Source: Planctomycetota bacterium
GTDB taxonomy: Bacteria > Planctomycetota > MHYJ01 > JACQXL01 > JACQZI01
Length of the DNA: 64,000 bases
Direction of reading: 5' to 3'
Assembly (NCBI GenBank): GCA_016207825.1
Contig: JACQZI010000007.1
Location: 248,001-312,000, forward strand
Shown: piece by piece, positions 26,686 through 35,807 of the stretch
Layout of the letters: each line of letters opens with the position of its first letter
How positions within the stretch are numbered: position 1 is the first letter of the stretch
The notes under the pieces: model-generated
What the model was told of the DNA's origin: nothing
Databases searched by the model: none
What the model saw: the letters and a program-made list of their open reading frames with translations, nothing else
Made by a program: the position numbers and the translations under genes

Positions 26686-28026
26686 ATGGAAAAAGCGTTG
26701 AATATTGCCCTGTTTTTAATGGCTTGCGTTGCCGGGACATTCCTGTTTGTATTCGGCATACATCAGATTAAGCAAAAAGCCCATTCCAGATACGCCACAA
26801 AGTTTTTGCTTTACCTGAGCATTGTTCTTTTGGGGCTGGGCGCGATTGTCGGGGTAAGCAAACTGGGGAGGGCTCCGGTTTACGCCCAGGATAAGGAAAC
26901 GGAAAACCCGCTGCTTAAACATGCAGACTGGATATTTATCCAGTCGACTTACAACCGAATAAAAACCGCCGGCACAGAAACAATCAAAGAACTGGAGAAG
27001 AACGTGATTGAGGCGCAGAAGAAAGCGGATGAACTGCATGCCAAAACGCTGATTTCGCGGGAACTGAGCGATTATTTAAAGACCCTGTTAAGCGAGAAAC
27101 TAGAAATAACGAAACAGCGGCTTCAAGATAAAAAACCGGATATGAAAAAGATGCTGCCTTCAACCGTTAAGAATCTCCAGTTCCAGGGCAAGATTCTGAA
27201 AGAATTTGCCCGCGATATCTCCCGGAACGACTCATGGCTGGCACAGATGATGAAAGACGCGGTTAAAGAAAACTTCCTGCAGATGAAAGGGATGTCTTTT
27301 GACGAACGGATAAAGGCGGGAAACCTTAAACGCGTGGAATATAAAGAAACCGTAACCGCGCTTATGGATAATTTGTTTGTATATTACCGCCGTTCGATTC
27401 CCGGTTCTATTTTGAATAAACCAACGGAAGACGAGCCGGAATTCACCACTAAATACGGAGTGATTCCTTTTGACGATGAAGAGATCGCTCCCGCTCCAAA
27501 ACAGTCAGCAATAAAAAACATCAAGGGCTCGTTGTTGTTTAAAGATGCCGGTAAGGATTGGGATAAAGCCAGAGAAAATATCGGCCTGTTTACCACAACC
27601 GTTTTGGAAAACCAAACGAATGAAACAGTAGAAATTATTTTTACCAACGGCATGACCGCTGAAATCAGCAAGCAGGAAATTTTGGTCGGCTGGGAATTGG
27701 ATGTCGGGTTTAAAGCCACTCCGGAATTGAAAGATAAGATAACCGGCTTAATCAAGCAATTGGGCGATGATAATTGGGATGTCAGAGATAAAGCAACGGA
27801 AAAACTGAAGAAAATAGGCCCGGTTGCCAAGGAGCTTTTAGAGGAAGCCTTGAAAACAGCCACTGAACCGGAGGTCAAGATGAGGATAAATGCTCTTTTG
27901 AAAGATATTGCGGAGAAGCTCAAATCCATAGGAACAGAGCCTATTCAGGATAATCTGGCAACCAAAGTCCCCCAATTTGAACCTTTACTGCCGCCGCCAC
28001 CGGTTTACGGGTCAAGGCCGAAATAA
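26686..28026 (+). CDS. Membrane-anchored HEAT-repeat protein with Pro4-Val-Tyr-Gly tail
   Basis: 446 residues, no whole-length family recognised. Two membrane segments (about 5-24 and 41-60), then a Lys/Glu-rich helical region (about 75-240, coiled-coil-like), a linker of unknown fold (250-345) and a HEAT-like repeat (356-408: IKQLGDDNWDVRDKATEKL then EPEVKMRINALL). The repeat style is one I associate with planctomycete proteins. The tail is LLPPPPVYGSRPK (434-446). Two bases separate its stop from the radical SAM gene, so the two are almost certainly one unit; the tail might be a modification site (speculative). Confidence 0.8.
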   Translation: MEKALNIALFLMACVAGTFLFVFGIHQIKQKAHSRYATKFLLYLSIVLLGLGAIVGVSKLGRAPVYAQDKETENPLLKHADWIFIQSTYNRIKTAGTETIKELEKNVIEAQKKADELHAKTLISRELSDYLKTLLSEKLEITKQRLQDKKPDMKKMLPSTVKNLQFQGKILKEFARDISRNDSWLAQMMKDAVKENFLQMKGMSFDERIKAGNLKRVEYKETVTALMDNLFVYYRRSIPGSILNKPTEDEPEFTTKYGVIPFDDEEIAPAPKQSAIKNIKGSLLFKDAGKDWDKARENIGLFTTTVLENQTNETVEIIFTNGMTAEISKQEILVGWELDVGFKATPELKDKITGLIKQLGDDNWDVRDKATEKLKKIGPVAKELLEEALKTATEPEVKMRINALLKDIAEKLKSIGTEPIQDNLATKVPQFEPLLPPPPVYGSRPK

Positions 28027-28028
28027 TT

Positions 28029-29093
28029 ATGATAAAGCAGGCTTTTAACCGTTTTCTGGACTATAACTGGGCGAATATCTGGAATACCATTTACCGGATA
28101 AAAGGGAAAGCAGGGCTGCTGCCCCAGCCGGAAGAGGTCCAATGGCTGACAACCGGCCGGTGCAACCTTTCCTGCGCCCATTGCGGAACGAATGCCGGGC
28201 ATAAAAGCGAGGATGAACTGACCACTCGGGAAATCAAGCAGGCAATCGACGAACTGGCTTTGATGGGCACGAAGCTTTTGGAGCTTACCGGGGGCGAGCC
28301 TTTGCTAAGAGAAGATTTGTGGGAAGTGCTCCATTACGCCAAAGAGCAGGGCATTAAATATTCGTTGGTAACCAACGGCGCTTATGTCCCGCGATACGAG
28401 AAAGAGTTGAAGGCGTTGCCGCCGGCGGCGGTTAAGGTCAGCGTGGACGGCATTCCGAAAACACACAACGGATTGCGCGGGGCGGATAATTTTGATGCCT
28501 GTATGCAGGCATTAAAGTTTTTTGAAGGATTAAATATCGGCACGCGGGTTTTATGCACTACGCTTAACCAAAGGAATTTTCAGGAGTTAGAGGAGCTTTT
28601 CCTGCATGTGCGCGCTTCAAGCGCCAATTACTGGGAATTTCATTTATGCGTGCGCGAAGGACGGGCGAAAACGAACCAGGATTGGATGTATCTGGATAAA
28701 AACCAGATTAAGCAGCTTTTCCGCTTTATACTGGCGAATAAGAACGTCTTCAATATTTTTATGGGTGAAAGCTGCGGTTATATCGGTTCCTATACCAGGC
28801 GCCTTTATGACCATAGATTTTTCTGCGGCTGCGGCTGGAGGACATTTACCATTATGCCGAACGGCAACATCGCCGGCTGCCCGGCGTTTGAAACGCAATG
28901 GACAGAAGGGAACCTGCGGCAGAAGTCTTTGCGCTGGCTCTGGCAAAACCGGTTTGAGCGGTTTCGCCAGCAAACCGATTTGACGGATGACTGCCGTAAA
29001 TGCGATTATCTGCCGGCCTGCGGCGGCGGATGCTGGATGATGCGGCGGACCGGCGACCATTGTTATAAGGAAATCTGGGAAAACGGCCTCTAA
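28029..29093 (+). CDS. Radical SAM/SPASM-domain protein
   Basis: 354 residues. CNLSCAHC (45-52) holds the three cysteines for the SAM [4Fe-4S] cluster; GGEP (88-91) is the SAM-binding motif. The C-terminus is a SPASM-type region: CGCGWRTFTIMPNGNIAGC, then Cys322, Cys325, Cys331, Cys335 and Cys345 (CRKCDYLPACGGGCW) for auxiliary clusters. SPASM enzymes mostly modify peptides or proteins, or activate partner enzymes. The close upstream partner is the HEAT protein at 26686. No short RiPP precursor is evident next to it. The target is therefore unknown. Confidence 0.92.
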   Translation: MIKQAFNRFLDYNWANIWNTIYRIKGKAGLLPQPEEVQWLTTGRCNLSCAHCGTNAGHKSEDELTTREIKQAIDELALMGTKLLELTGGEPLLREDLWEVLHYAKEQGIKYSLVTNGAYVPRYEKELKALPPAAVKVSVDGIPKTHNGLRGADNFDACMQALKFFEGLNIGTRVLCTTLNQRNFQELEELFLHVRASSANYWEFHLCVREGRAKTNQDWMYLDKNQIKQLFRFILANKNVFNIFMGESCGYIGSYTRRLYDHRFFCGCGWRTFTIMPNGNIAGCPAFETQWTEGNLRQKSLRWLWQNRFERFRQQTDLTDDCRKCDYLPACGGGCWMMRRTGDHCYKEIWENGL

Positions 29094-29103
29094 TCGGCTA
29101 AAC

Positions 29104-29868
29104 TTAATTCAATCCGCCTCTTATCTTTTTTAACTCTGAAATAAGCCGGGGATCTTTCATCTGGATGCCGTTTGAAGCGTGTGATTGGTCGGCAGAAAGG
29201 ATATCCAGGCTGAAAGGCAGAAACCCGATAATTTTTATCCCTTCTAGATCCTTACGGACCAATTCCTTGTCCGAATCATTCCTGATTTTATTCCCGACCG
29301 CCCTGATATTTTTAATGCCTATCTGCTTGGCCAGTTGTTTTATTTTGAGAGCGGCCTGGATGCTTTTGATGCTCGGCTCGACAACCGCAACCATGACATT
29401 GACTGAATCCGCGGTGCTCCTGCCCAAGTGTTCGATACCGGCCTCCATATCCATAATCACGACCTCATCACGGTCCAGTATAATATGCCGGACGAGCGCC
29501 TTGATAAGCGCGCTTTCCGGGCAGACGCAGCCCGAGCCGCCGGCCTTGATCCCGCCCATGACAACGAGTTTTATACCGTTATATTCATGCGCAATCTTTT
29601 CCGGCAGGTCTTCCACCGTGGGATTAAGCTTGAACATCTGGCCGAGCGTGCCGGGCTTGGCGCCGGTGCGCTCTTCTATCAAGGATGACATCTCGCTTAG
29701 CGGCTTGATTTTATCCGGATTGGGGAAGCCCATTGCAAAGGCGAGGCTCGAAACAGGGTCGGCGTCTATCGCTAAGACCTTTTTCCCATCATCCGCGAAC
29801 GAGCGGGCGAGCAATGCGGCCAGGGTTGTCTTGCCTACTCCGCCTTTACCGGTAATTGCAATCCTCAT
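29104..29868 (-). CDS. cooC: CooC-type nickel-insertion ATPase (CODH maturation)
   Basis: 254 residues from ATG 29868 (MRIAITGKGG); the longer frame adds a Cys-rich leader unlike the family. Deviant Walker A GKGGVGKT (7-14), AIDADP (33-38), and the CxC motif GSGCVCPE (Cys114, Cys116) that binds metal at the CooC dimer interface. CooC helps insert nickel into CO dehydrogenase. No CODH/acetyl-CoA synthase gene is in this window. The start region is preceded by the phased element at 29882. Confidence 0.88.
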   Translation of the reverse strand: MRIAITGKGGVGKTTLAALLARSFADDGKKVLAIDADPVSSLAFAMGFPNPDKIKPLSEMSSLIEERTGAKPGTLGQMFKLNPTVEDLPEKIAHEYNGIKLVVMGGIKAGGSGCVCPESALIKALVRHIILDRDEVVIMDMEAGIEHLGRSTADSVNVMVAVVEPSIKSIQAALKIKQLAKQIGIKNIRAVGNKIRNDSDKELVRKDLEGIKIIGFLPFSLDILSADQSHASNGIQMKDPRLISELKKIRGGLN

Positions 29869-29881
29869 AAGATAAATCCTA

Positions 29882-29908
29882 CCGCAGAGACATAGAGAGC
29901 ACAAAGAT
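29882..29908. repeat. Single-arm 9-bp phased CACAGAG-type element
   Basis: Three 9-bp units CCGCAGAGA, CATAGAGAG, CACAAAGAT. It begins at the TAA of the ABC-2 permease gene and fills the spacer to cooC. Same unit type as at 25866 and 31573, but without an inverted partner. Confidence 0.65.
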
Positions 29909-30759
29909 TAAGTTATGATTCTTCGATATAATTTCCCGGCGATAAAGACAACGAAAATAGTTACTAAAGATAATACCCCGATATCCTGCCCGATTCCGTA
30001 TATGCTTGCCCCGTTATCGAGCATCAACGCCCTTAAGGCATCGACCTGATAGGTCAGGGGGTTGAAGCTCGAAACCACTTGGAGCCACGAGGGCATTATC
30101 GATATCGGGTAAATGGCGTTACTGGCAAAGAAGAGCGGCATAGTCATCAATTGCCCGATGCCCATAAAACGCTCGCGCGTCTTGACCAGGCAGGCAATGA
30201 TAAGCGAGAAGGTGGAAAATATGACCGCCCCGAAAAGCACGACTAGAAGCACCCCGGCTATTTTCAAGGGATGGAAATCCAGCGACACGCCGGCGATTAA
30301 CGCGACGATATAAATAATCACTGTCTGGCACAAGCCGCGCACCCCGGCTGATAACGCCTTGCCTAGGACCAAAGCGGTTCTGGGGGTGGGCGAGACCATG
30401 AATTTATGGATGACGCCCAAATCGCGGTCGAGGATGATGGAAATTCCGTAAAAGATTGCCACAAATAAGACGCTCTGGGCGAGTATGCCGGGCGCGAGGA
30501 AATCGAGGTATTTCAGGTCGCCGGTCGGGATGGCACGCACCTTGGTAAAGACGCTCCCGAAGATGACGAGCCAGAGTATCGGCTGGACCGCGCGCATCAG
30601 GAGCTCGCTCGGGTCGCGGCGCAGCTTGTGAATCTCGATATTGACAATAACGAGCGTCTTGGTGACGAACTCGGAGACTCCGGCGATAAACCCTCTCTTT
30701 TGGAAAGCCAGCGGTTTATCCGAGCCTTTTTGCGGTGCGTCTGGTCCTTGAGATTTCAC
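29908..30759 (-). CDS. ABC-2 type exporter permease
   Basis: 283 residues: a soluble N-terminal stretch of about 50, then six membrane segments. GSVFTKVRAIPTGDLKYLDFLAPG and the later FNPLTYQVDALR near the last helices are typical of DrrB/NodJ-like ABC-2 permeases. Works with the ATPase gene just upstream; the two overlap by 44 bp. Substrate (drug, lipid or polysaccharide) unknown. Confidence 0.92.
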   Translation of the reverse strand: MKSQGPDAPQKGSDKPLAFQKRGFIAGVSEFVTKTLVIVNIEIHKLRRDPSELLMRAVQPILWLVIFGSVFTKVRAIPTGDLKYLDFLAPGILAQSVLFVAIFYGISIILDRDLGVIHKFMVSPTPRTALVLGKALSAGVRGLCQTVIIYIVALIAGVSLDFHPLKIAGVLLVVLFGAVIFSTFSLIIACLVKTRERFMGIGQLMTMPLFFASNAIYPISIMPSWLQVVSSFNPLTYQVDALRALMLDNGASIYGIGQDIGVLSLVTIFVVFIAGKLYRRIIT

Positions 30760-31513
30760 GGTAATTCCCTTCTGAAGTCAATTCGCTTTTGGCGTAATGG
30801 ATAAAGACGTCGTTCAAGGTGGCGTCAGGTTTTTCTATGGATTTCTTAAGCTCTTTCGGCGTGCCCAAGGCGACCATTTTGCCCAGGTGCATAATCGCCA
30901 CGCGGTCGCATAATTCATCGGCCTCTTCCATGTGGTGCGTGGTCAGGAATATGGTTGTGCCGAATTCAGACTGGAGATTCCGGATATGTTTCCAGACCGC
31001 CTCGCGCGCTATCGGGTCGAGGCCAACCGTTGGCTCATCCAGGAACATAATGAGAGGTCTGTGCACCATGGACTGGGCGATTTCCAGGCGGCGAATCATC
31101 CCGCCGGAATACTTGCGCACGAGCTTATCGGAGACATCGCTTAAGCCCATAAAAGCCAAGGCGTCATTCACCCGAAGCTTGGATTCCTTGCGAGTGATAT
31201 CGTAAAGCCGGGCGAAGAAATAAAGGTTTTCGTATCCGGTCAAAGAGCCGTCCGCGGAAATCATCTGGGGAACATAGCCGATAATCCTGCGGACAGAAGA
31301 ATCCTGCTTGATTATATCGAAACCTCCGACCGTTGCCGAGCCGGAAGAAGGAGGTAATAAGGTGATGAGCATCTTGATAAGGGTGGTCTTGCCGGCTCCG
31401 TTCGGGCCCAAGAGGCCGAAACACTCTCCCTTTTTGACGGCGAGCGAAAAATTATCCACGGCGGTTAAATCGCCGAAACGGCGGGTGATAGATTGCGTTT
31501 CCAATATCGTCAT
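30716..31513 (-). CDS. ABC exporter ATP-binding protein (DrrA type)
   Basis: 265 residues. Walker A GPNGAGKTT (about 35-43), signature YSGGMIRRLEIA, Walker B LIMFLDEPTVGLD and THHMEEAD. The sequence matches the DrrA/NodI group that partners ABC-2 permeases. The next gene (permease) overlaps its end. Start at ATG 31513, with a phased inverted element in the divergent spacer upstream. Confidence 0.94.
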   Translation of the reverse strand: MTILETQSITRRFGDLTAVDNFSLAVKKGECFGLLGPNGAGKTTLIKMLITLLPPSSGSATVGGFDIIKQDSSVRRIIGYVPQMISADGSLTGYENLYFFARLYDITRKESKLRVNDALAFMGLSDVSDKLVRKYSGGMIRRLEIAQSMVHRPLIMFLDEPTVGLDPIAREAVWKHIRNLQSEFGTTIFLTTHHMEEADELCDRVAIMHLGKMVALGTPKELKKSIEKPDATLNDVFIHYAKSELTSEGNYREISRTRRTAKRLG

Positions 31514-31572
31514 TGAATAAAAATATACACCAATTAAAGGGGCGCTTCAAGAAAAAGAAAGGGCATATTAAC

Positions 31573-31677
31573 CACAGAGTTCACAGAGAAAAGATATTTG
31601 CTGAGGAGAATAATTTGTTTGCCCCATTGAAAGGAAGTTGATATAGTTAAGGAATAATTTTCTCAGTGCTCTCTGTC
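31573..31677. repeat. Inverted 9-bp phased CACAGAG element
   Basis: Left arm CACAGAGTT, CACAGAGAA (31573-31590); right arm (reverse complement of 31660-31677) GACAGAGAG, CACTGAGAA. About 70 bp lie between the arms. It sits in the divergent spacer between the ABC ATPase and the cupin gene. Confidence 0.72.
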
Positions 31678-31729
31678 CCCTTACGGGGAGGCTAACGCAC
31701 CGGCTAAGTATTAAATAAGGAGTGATAAT

Positions 31730-32062
31730 ATGGGGTTTTTCAGGGAAGCTGAATTGAATAAGCGCGAGATTATCAAGGGAGTTAATCTAAGAGTTGCCTC
31801 ATGTGAAAAGACCATGATAACGCTCTTCGACTTCGAGCCGAATGCCACAATGCCCCCACACCGCCATCCGCACGAGCAGATAACCTACATCATCAAAGGC
31901 GAGCTCGAATTCACCCTTGAAGGCAAAACCAAGGTGCTTAAGGAAGGCGACGGGGTGGTAATACTCGCGAATCAGGAACACGGCGCCAAGGTGTTAGGCA
32001 AACCCGCTAAAGTGATTGATGCCTGGTATCCGCAGAGGGAAGATTACAAAACGGTTAAATAG
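31730..32062 (+). CDS. Small cupin-domain protein
   Basis: 110 residues, one cupin barrel. Motif 1 PPHRHPHEQITYIIKGELEF with His44, His46 and Glu49 or Gln50, and motif 2 with His84 (NQEHGAKV) give the usual metal site. AAGGAG site before the ATG. Function could be metal-dependent sensing or a small-molecule reaction. Its last 8 bp overlap the end of the convergent fumarase gene. Confidence 0.88.
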   Translation: MGFFREAELNKREIIKGVNLRVASCEKTMITLFDFEPNATMPPHRHPHEQITYIIKGELEFTLEGKTKVLKEGDGVVILANQEHGAKVLGKPAKVIDAWYPQREDYKTVK

Positions 32063-32897
32063 TGATTGTTTTATAGCGTGCGGCGTGGCAATTCAAATTG
32101 ACCGCCACCGGCAGTGCAGTGATATGGCAGGAAGCTCTTTCGATATGAACCGCCAAGGCTGTGATTCTTCCGCCCAGTCCCGAAGGCCCGATTCCGGTAT
32201 TATTTATATCCGTCAATAATTCCTGCTCCAGTTTCGCGTAATACGGGTCGGGATTAGCTGTTCCCAAAGGCCTCAGGAGCGCCCGCTTTGCCAGGACCGC
32301 CACTCCGTCAAAGGTGCTGCCGATTCCGATTCCGACCACTATCGGTGGGCAGGGATTGGAGCCGGCGGTTTTAATCGTCTCTACGACAAACTTCTTTACG
32401 CCCGCGATTCCGGCAGAAGGGGGGAGCATAATCAGTTTTCCCATATTCTCGCTGCCGCCGCCTTTGGCGATAAAGGTGATTTTGAGCTTTTCTCCCGGGA
32501 CGAGTTCCGTATGGATAACCGCCGGGGTGTTGTCTCCGGTGTTCTTTCTGTTCAAGGGGTCGATGGTGATGGATTTCCTCAAGTAGCCTTCGGTATAGCC
32601 CTGGCGGACGCCCTCGTTAATCGCGTCATAAAGATAGCCGCCCTTAAGGCAGACATCCTGTCCGAGCTCGATAAAGATGACCGCGGTGCCGGTATCCTGG
32701 CAGATTGGCATCTGCTTATTGCGCGCCAGTTCATTATTCTTAACCAGCTGCGCCAGCACTTCCTTCCCGACCGTGGATTCTTCCTTTTTTATCGAATCTT
32801 TCAATGCCTGCTGGACCTCCTCTGGAATAAAATAGGCGGCGTCCATGCAGATTTTCTTGATGGTGGAAGTGATGATATCGGTTTTAATTTCCCGCAT
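32055..32897 (-). CDS. Fumarate hydratase class I, alpha subunit (TtdA/FumA N-terminal type)
   Basis: 280 residues. Cys66 (ICQDTG), Cys183 (NPCPPIVVGIG) and Cys270 (NCHAAR) are the three [4Fe-4S] ligands. SGLGGRITALAVHIE is also conserved. Hydrates fumarate to malate, or dehydrates tartrate. In split enzymes a beta subunit usually follows; the cupin gene on the other strand follows here instead, so beta is elsewhere. The gene overlaps korC by 14 bp, tying it to 2-oxoglutarate/TCA-type metabolism. Confidence 0.92.
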   Translation of the reverse strand: MREIKTDIITSTIKKICMDAAYFIPEEVQQALKDSIKKEESTVGKEVLAQLVKNNELARNKQMPICQDTGTAVIFIELGQDVCLKGGYLYDAINEGVRQGYTEGYLRKSITIDPLNRKNTGDNTPAVIHTELVPGEKLKITFIAKGGGSENMGKLIMLPPSAGIAGVKKFVVETIKTAGSNPCPPIVVGIGIGSTFDGVAVLAKRALLRPLGTANPDPYYAKLEQELLTDINNTGIGPSGLGGRITALAVHIERASCHITALPVAVNLNCHAARYKTITI

Positions 32898-33417
32898 AAT
32901 TAAATCCTTTCAGAAAAGCCTTGATATTAAGCTCCTCTGTTCCGGGGGGAACGGAGGATTTAATGGCTTCCTGCATGGCCTTTTCCGAGACCACTTTTGC
33001 CTTGGCGGCGAAGAAGCCGAGCATGACGATATTGGCAACCATGCGCTTGCCGACTTCTTCGGCCAGCTTGCTTGCCGGTATCTTGAATATCTTGACGTCT
33101 TTACGGGGCGCGTCCATTTTAACCATATCCTGTTCGACGAGCATGATTCCGCCCGGCTTAAGGTCGGCGGCGTATTTATTATAAGCGCCCTGGGACATGA
33201 CTATCAGGACGTCCGGATGGGTGACGATCGGGTAGGTGACGTCTTTATCGGAAACGATTACCTGCGTGCTGCAGGAGCCGCCGCGCGATTCCGGCCCGTA
33301 GCTCTGGACCATGGTCGCGAAGAGGTCGTCGTAAATGCTGGCGGCCTTGCCGGCGATATACCCGGTGAGTATTATCCCCTGCCCGCCAAGCCCGCTGAAT
33401 ATAATTTCCTTATTCAT
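32884..33417 (-). CDS. korC: 2-oxoacid:ferredoxin oxidoreductase gamma subunit
   Basis: 177 residues. GLGGQGIILTGYIAGKAASI (10-29) and QSYGPESRGGSCSTQVIVSD are the signature of the gamma subunit. It is third of the catalytic subunits in korDABC. Spacing of 6 bp to korB. 2-oxoglutarate is the probable substrate, judged by the D-A-B-C order and the linked fumarase, but other 2-oxoacids are possible. Confidence 0.92.
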   Translation of the reverse strand: MNKEIIFSGLGGQGIILTGYIAGKAASIYDDLFATMVQSYGPESRGGSCSTQVIVSDKDVTYPIVTHPDVLIVMSQGAYNKYAADLKPGGIMLVEQDMVKMDAPRKDVKIFKIPASKLAEEVGKRMVANIVMLGFFAAKAKVVSEKAMQEAIKSSVPPGTEELNIKAFLKGFNYAGN

Positions 33418-33423
33418 TCTATT

Positions 33424-34317
33424 CTAATGCCTGTCTCTTTCTTCTTCGGCCATTTTAAATACCTTGCCTTTTTGCATGGTGTTGCTCCGGCGCTCGGTGG
33501 TCAAGCCCAGGTAGCTGGAGCGTTTGATATCGACAAAGTTGCCGACCACGATTTTCTCCTTGCGGACGATATTTATATCCTTAAGCTGGGCTTTATGGTC
33601 TGTCAAGGTGTTTTTCTGGTAGAATTTCATCATGTCAAGTCCGCTTCCGATTTTATTATTGCGCGCGTAAAGGGTCGGGCAGGGCGAGATTATTTCCAGG
33701 AAGCTGAATCCCTGTTTTAAGATGGCTTTGCGCATGGATAATTCCAGCTGCCGCGCGTGGTAAACGGTCCAGCGGGAAACATAAACCGCGCCCGAAGCCG
33801 CCGCGAGATACGGAAGGCTCATCGGAAACGCGAAATTGCCGTATGGAGTGCTCGAGGTTATCGCGTTAAGCGGGGTGGTCGGGCTTGCCTGCCCGCCGGT
33901 CATCCCGTAATTGGAATTATTGACGCAGATGACGGTGATATCGACGTTGCGGCGCGCCGCGTGGATGAAATGGTTGCCGCCGATGGCAATCAAGTCGCCT
34001 TCCCCGGAAAATACAATAACCGTCAAATCCGGCCGTGCTAGTTTTAATCCGGTCGCGAACGGAATCGCCCGCCCGTGCGTGGTATGGAAAGAATCTACAT
34101 TTATATATCCGGCGATGCGCCCGGAGCAGCCGATGCCGGAAACTACGGCAATCTTGTTCTTTGGGGTTCCGGTATTGACCAGCGTATTCAAAAAGACATT
34201 CAGGGCAACGCCCAGCCCGCATCCGGAACACCAGATGTGGGGCATGCGCTCTTCCCTGACGTATTCGTCAAGAGGATGGAGCATATCGGGCTTTTCTAAC
34301 ATTAGTTCTTCTTTCAT
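33424..34317 (-). CDS. korB: 2-oxoacid:ferredoxin oxidoreductase beta subunit (thiamine-binding)
   Basis: 297 residues. CSGCGLGVALN (about 30-40), GIGCSGRIAGY and GEGDLIAIGGNHFIHAARRN form the TPP/Mg site, followed by NNSNYGMTGGQ. Overlaps korA by 4 bp. It decarboxylates the 2-oxoacid and passes electrons to its cluster. Confidence 0.94.
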   Translation of the reverse strand: MKEELMLEKPDMLHPLDEYVREERMPHIWCSGCGLGVALNVFLNTLVNTGTPKNKIAVVSGIGCSGRIAGYINVDSFHTTHGRAIPFATGLKLARPDLTVIVFSGEGDLIAIGGNHFIHAARRNVDITVICVNNSNYGMTGGQASPTTPLNAITSSTPYGNFAFPMSLPYLAAASGAVYVSRWTVYHARQLELSMRKAILKQGFSFLEIISPCPTLYARNNKIGSGLDMMKFYQKNTLTDHKAQLKDINIVRKEKIVVGNFVDIKRSSYLGLTTERRSNTMQKGKVFKMAEEERDRH

Positions 34318-35468
34318 TTCACCGCTTTCTTTATAGCTTCAAGTATCGTATCAGGATTATGCGGTTCGCCGCCCATATGGGGTAGTAAAGTCACCTTGGC
34401 TTTTCCGGCAACCGCCCGCTCCACTTCGCGGACCATCTGCCCGGCGTTAAGTTCCGGGACGATAAACGCCTTTACCCGGCCGGCGATTTCCCTGATTTCT
34501 TCCTCAGGGAACGGCCAAGCGGTAATCAGGCGGAACATCCCGACTTTGATGCCTTCTTTGCGCGCCTGTTCAATCGGGCGCATGGCGATTCTGGATGTTA
34601 TCCCGTAAGCGCAGACAACAATCTCCGCGTCTTCCAGGTATTTTTCCTCATACATGAGGATATCTTTTCTATTAACCACAATTTTATCAACCAGCCGCTG
34701 GACGGATTTCTGCTGGGTTGCCGCGTCTATCTTGGGATAGCCGTTTTCCTCGTGCGTCAGTCCAGTAATATGTATGTAATAACCTTCGCCGGCATTGACC
34801 ATATCCGGAACGAGGTCTTTTTCCGGTTTATAAGGTATATATTCACCCGGAGGCAGTTTCGTATGCCTGCGGGGATAGAGCTTTATCTGGGAAGCCGGCG
34901 GGATGACAACCTTGCCGGTCATATGGGCAATCACTTCATCAGCCATGACCAAGACGGGCAGTCTGTATTTTTCCGCGAAGTTAAATGCCTGGATGGTCAG
35001 GTCGAACATCTCCTGGGGAGAATTGGGGCACAGGGCTATGATTTCATAAGTCCCGTGGGAGCCCCAGCGCGCCTGCATCATATCCGCCTGTGCGACCAGA
35101 GTGGGCAGTCCCGTAGAAGGTCCGCCGCGCTGGACATCCACCACCACGCAGGGAGTTTCGGTCATGATTCCAAGCCCGATATTTTCCATCATCAGGCTGA
35201 AGCCTGGGCCGGAGGTTGAGGTCATGGATTTCTTGCCGCCCCAGGAAGCGCCCAGAATCGCCGCCATTGAAGCGATTTCATCCTCCATCTGGATAAAGAC
35301 GCCGCCTATCAGCGGGAGCCTTTCGGACATCCGCTCGGCTATTTCGGTCGCCGGGGTGATGGGGTATCCGCCGAAGAAAGTGCATCCGGCGGCCAAGGCG
35401 CCCTCGGCGCAGGCGATATCGCCGTTGATGAAGTGGGTGCCCGTTAAAACCGGTTCGTTTTCAGACAT
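34314..35468 (-). CDS. korA: 2-oxoacid:ferredoxin oxidoreductase alpha subunit
   Basis: 384 residues from ATG 35468 (MSENEPVLTG), 8 bp after korD; a longer frame to 35567 lies inside korD and is unlikely. GGYPITPATEIAE, STSGPGFSLMMENIG, VDVQRGGPSTGLPT and RWGSHGTYEII are family landmarks, with a transketolase C-terminal domain containing PELNAGQM. Confidence 0.95.
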   Translation of the reverse strand: MSENEPVLTGTHFINGDIACAEGALAAGCTFFGGYPITPATEIAERMSERLPLIGGVFIQMEDEIASMAAILGASWGGKKSMTSTSGPGFSLMMENIGLGIMTETPCVVVDVQRGGPSTGLPTLVAQADMMQARWGSHGTYEIIALCPNSPQEMFDLTIQAFNFAEKYRLPVLVMADEVIAHMTGKVVIPPASQIKLYPRRHTKLPPGEYIPYKPEKDLVPDMVNAGEGYYIHITGLTHEENGYPKIDAATQQKSVQRLVDKIVVNRKDILMYEEKYLEDAEIVVCAYGITSRIAMRPIEQARKEGIKVGMFRLITAWPFPEEEIREIAGRVKAFIVPELNAGQMVREVERAVAGKAKVTLLPHMGGEPHNPDTILEAIKKAVK

Positions 35469-35476
35469 ATATTTCC

Positions 35477-35785
35477 TTAGGAAGCCGACCCGTCGCCGGG
35501 GTCTTCCGTTTTCGCTCCCTTTGATTTCTTGATATAGATGGCGAAATCCGGGCATAAAAGCCCGCAATTATTGCACCCGCTGCATAGTTCCGGTGATTTT
35601 ACCAGAGGGTAGTGGTAGCCTTTGCTGTTATATTCGGGGGACATTGCTAGGACGGCTTTGGGACAGAAACTGATGCAATATTCGCATCCTTTGCAGCGTT
35701 CGGATATGGTAACAAGCTCTCCCTTGGGTACTTTGGTGACCTTTATCTTGAGTTTATCTTTCAGTAAGTCACTAGTCGATTTCAT
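35477..35785 (-). CDS. korD: 2-oxoacid:ferredoxin oxidoreductase ferredoxin-type delta subunit
   Basis: 102 residues with two [4Fe-4S] motifs: Cys31, 34, 37, 41 and Cys68, 71, 74, 78. First gene of the operon korD-korA-korB-korC-fumarase alpha. It moves electrons from the catalytic subunits to soluble ferredoxin. A strong promoter lies just upstream. Confidence 0.94.
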   Translation of the reverse strand: MKSTSDLLKDKLKIKVTKVPKGELVTISERCKGCEYCISFCPKAVLAMSPEYNSKGYHYPLVKSPELCSGCNNCGLLCPDFAIYIKKSKGAKTEDPGDGSAS

Positions 35786-35807
35786 AGCATTTAAACCATC
35801 TGGTTAC

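Noticed and set aside
26686-29093. Classic RiPP cluster
   Set aside because: No short precursor gene, peptidase or exporter beside the radical SAM gene; only the long HEAT protein is linked.
35469-35567. N-terminal extension of korA
   Set aside because: It lies inside korD; the ATG at 35468 gives a normal start and spacing.
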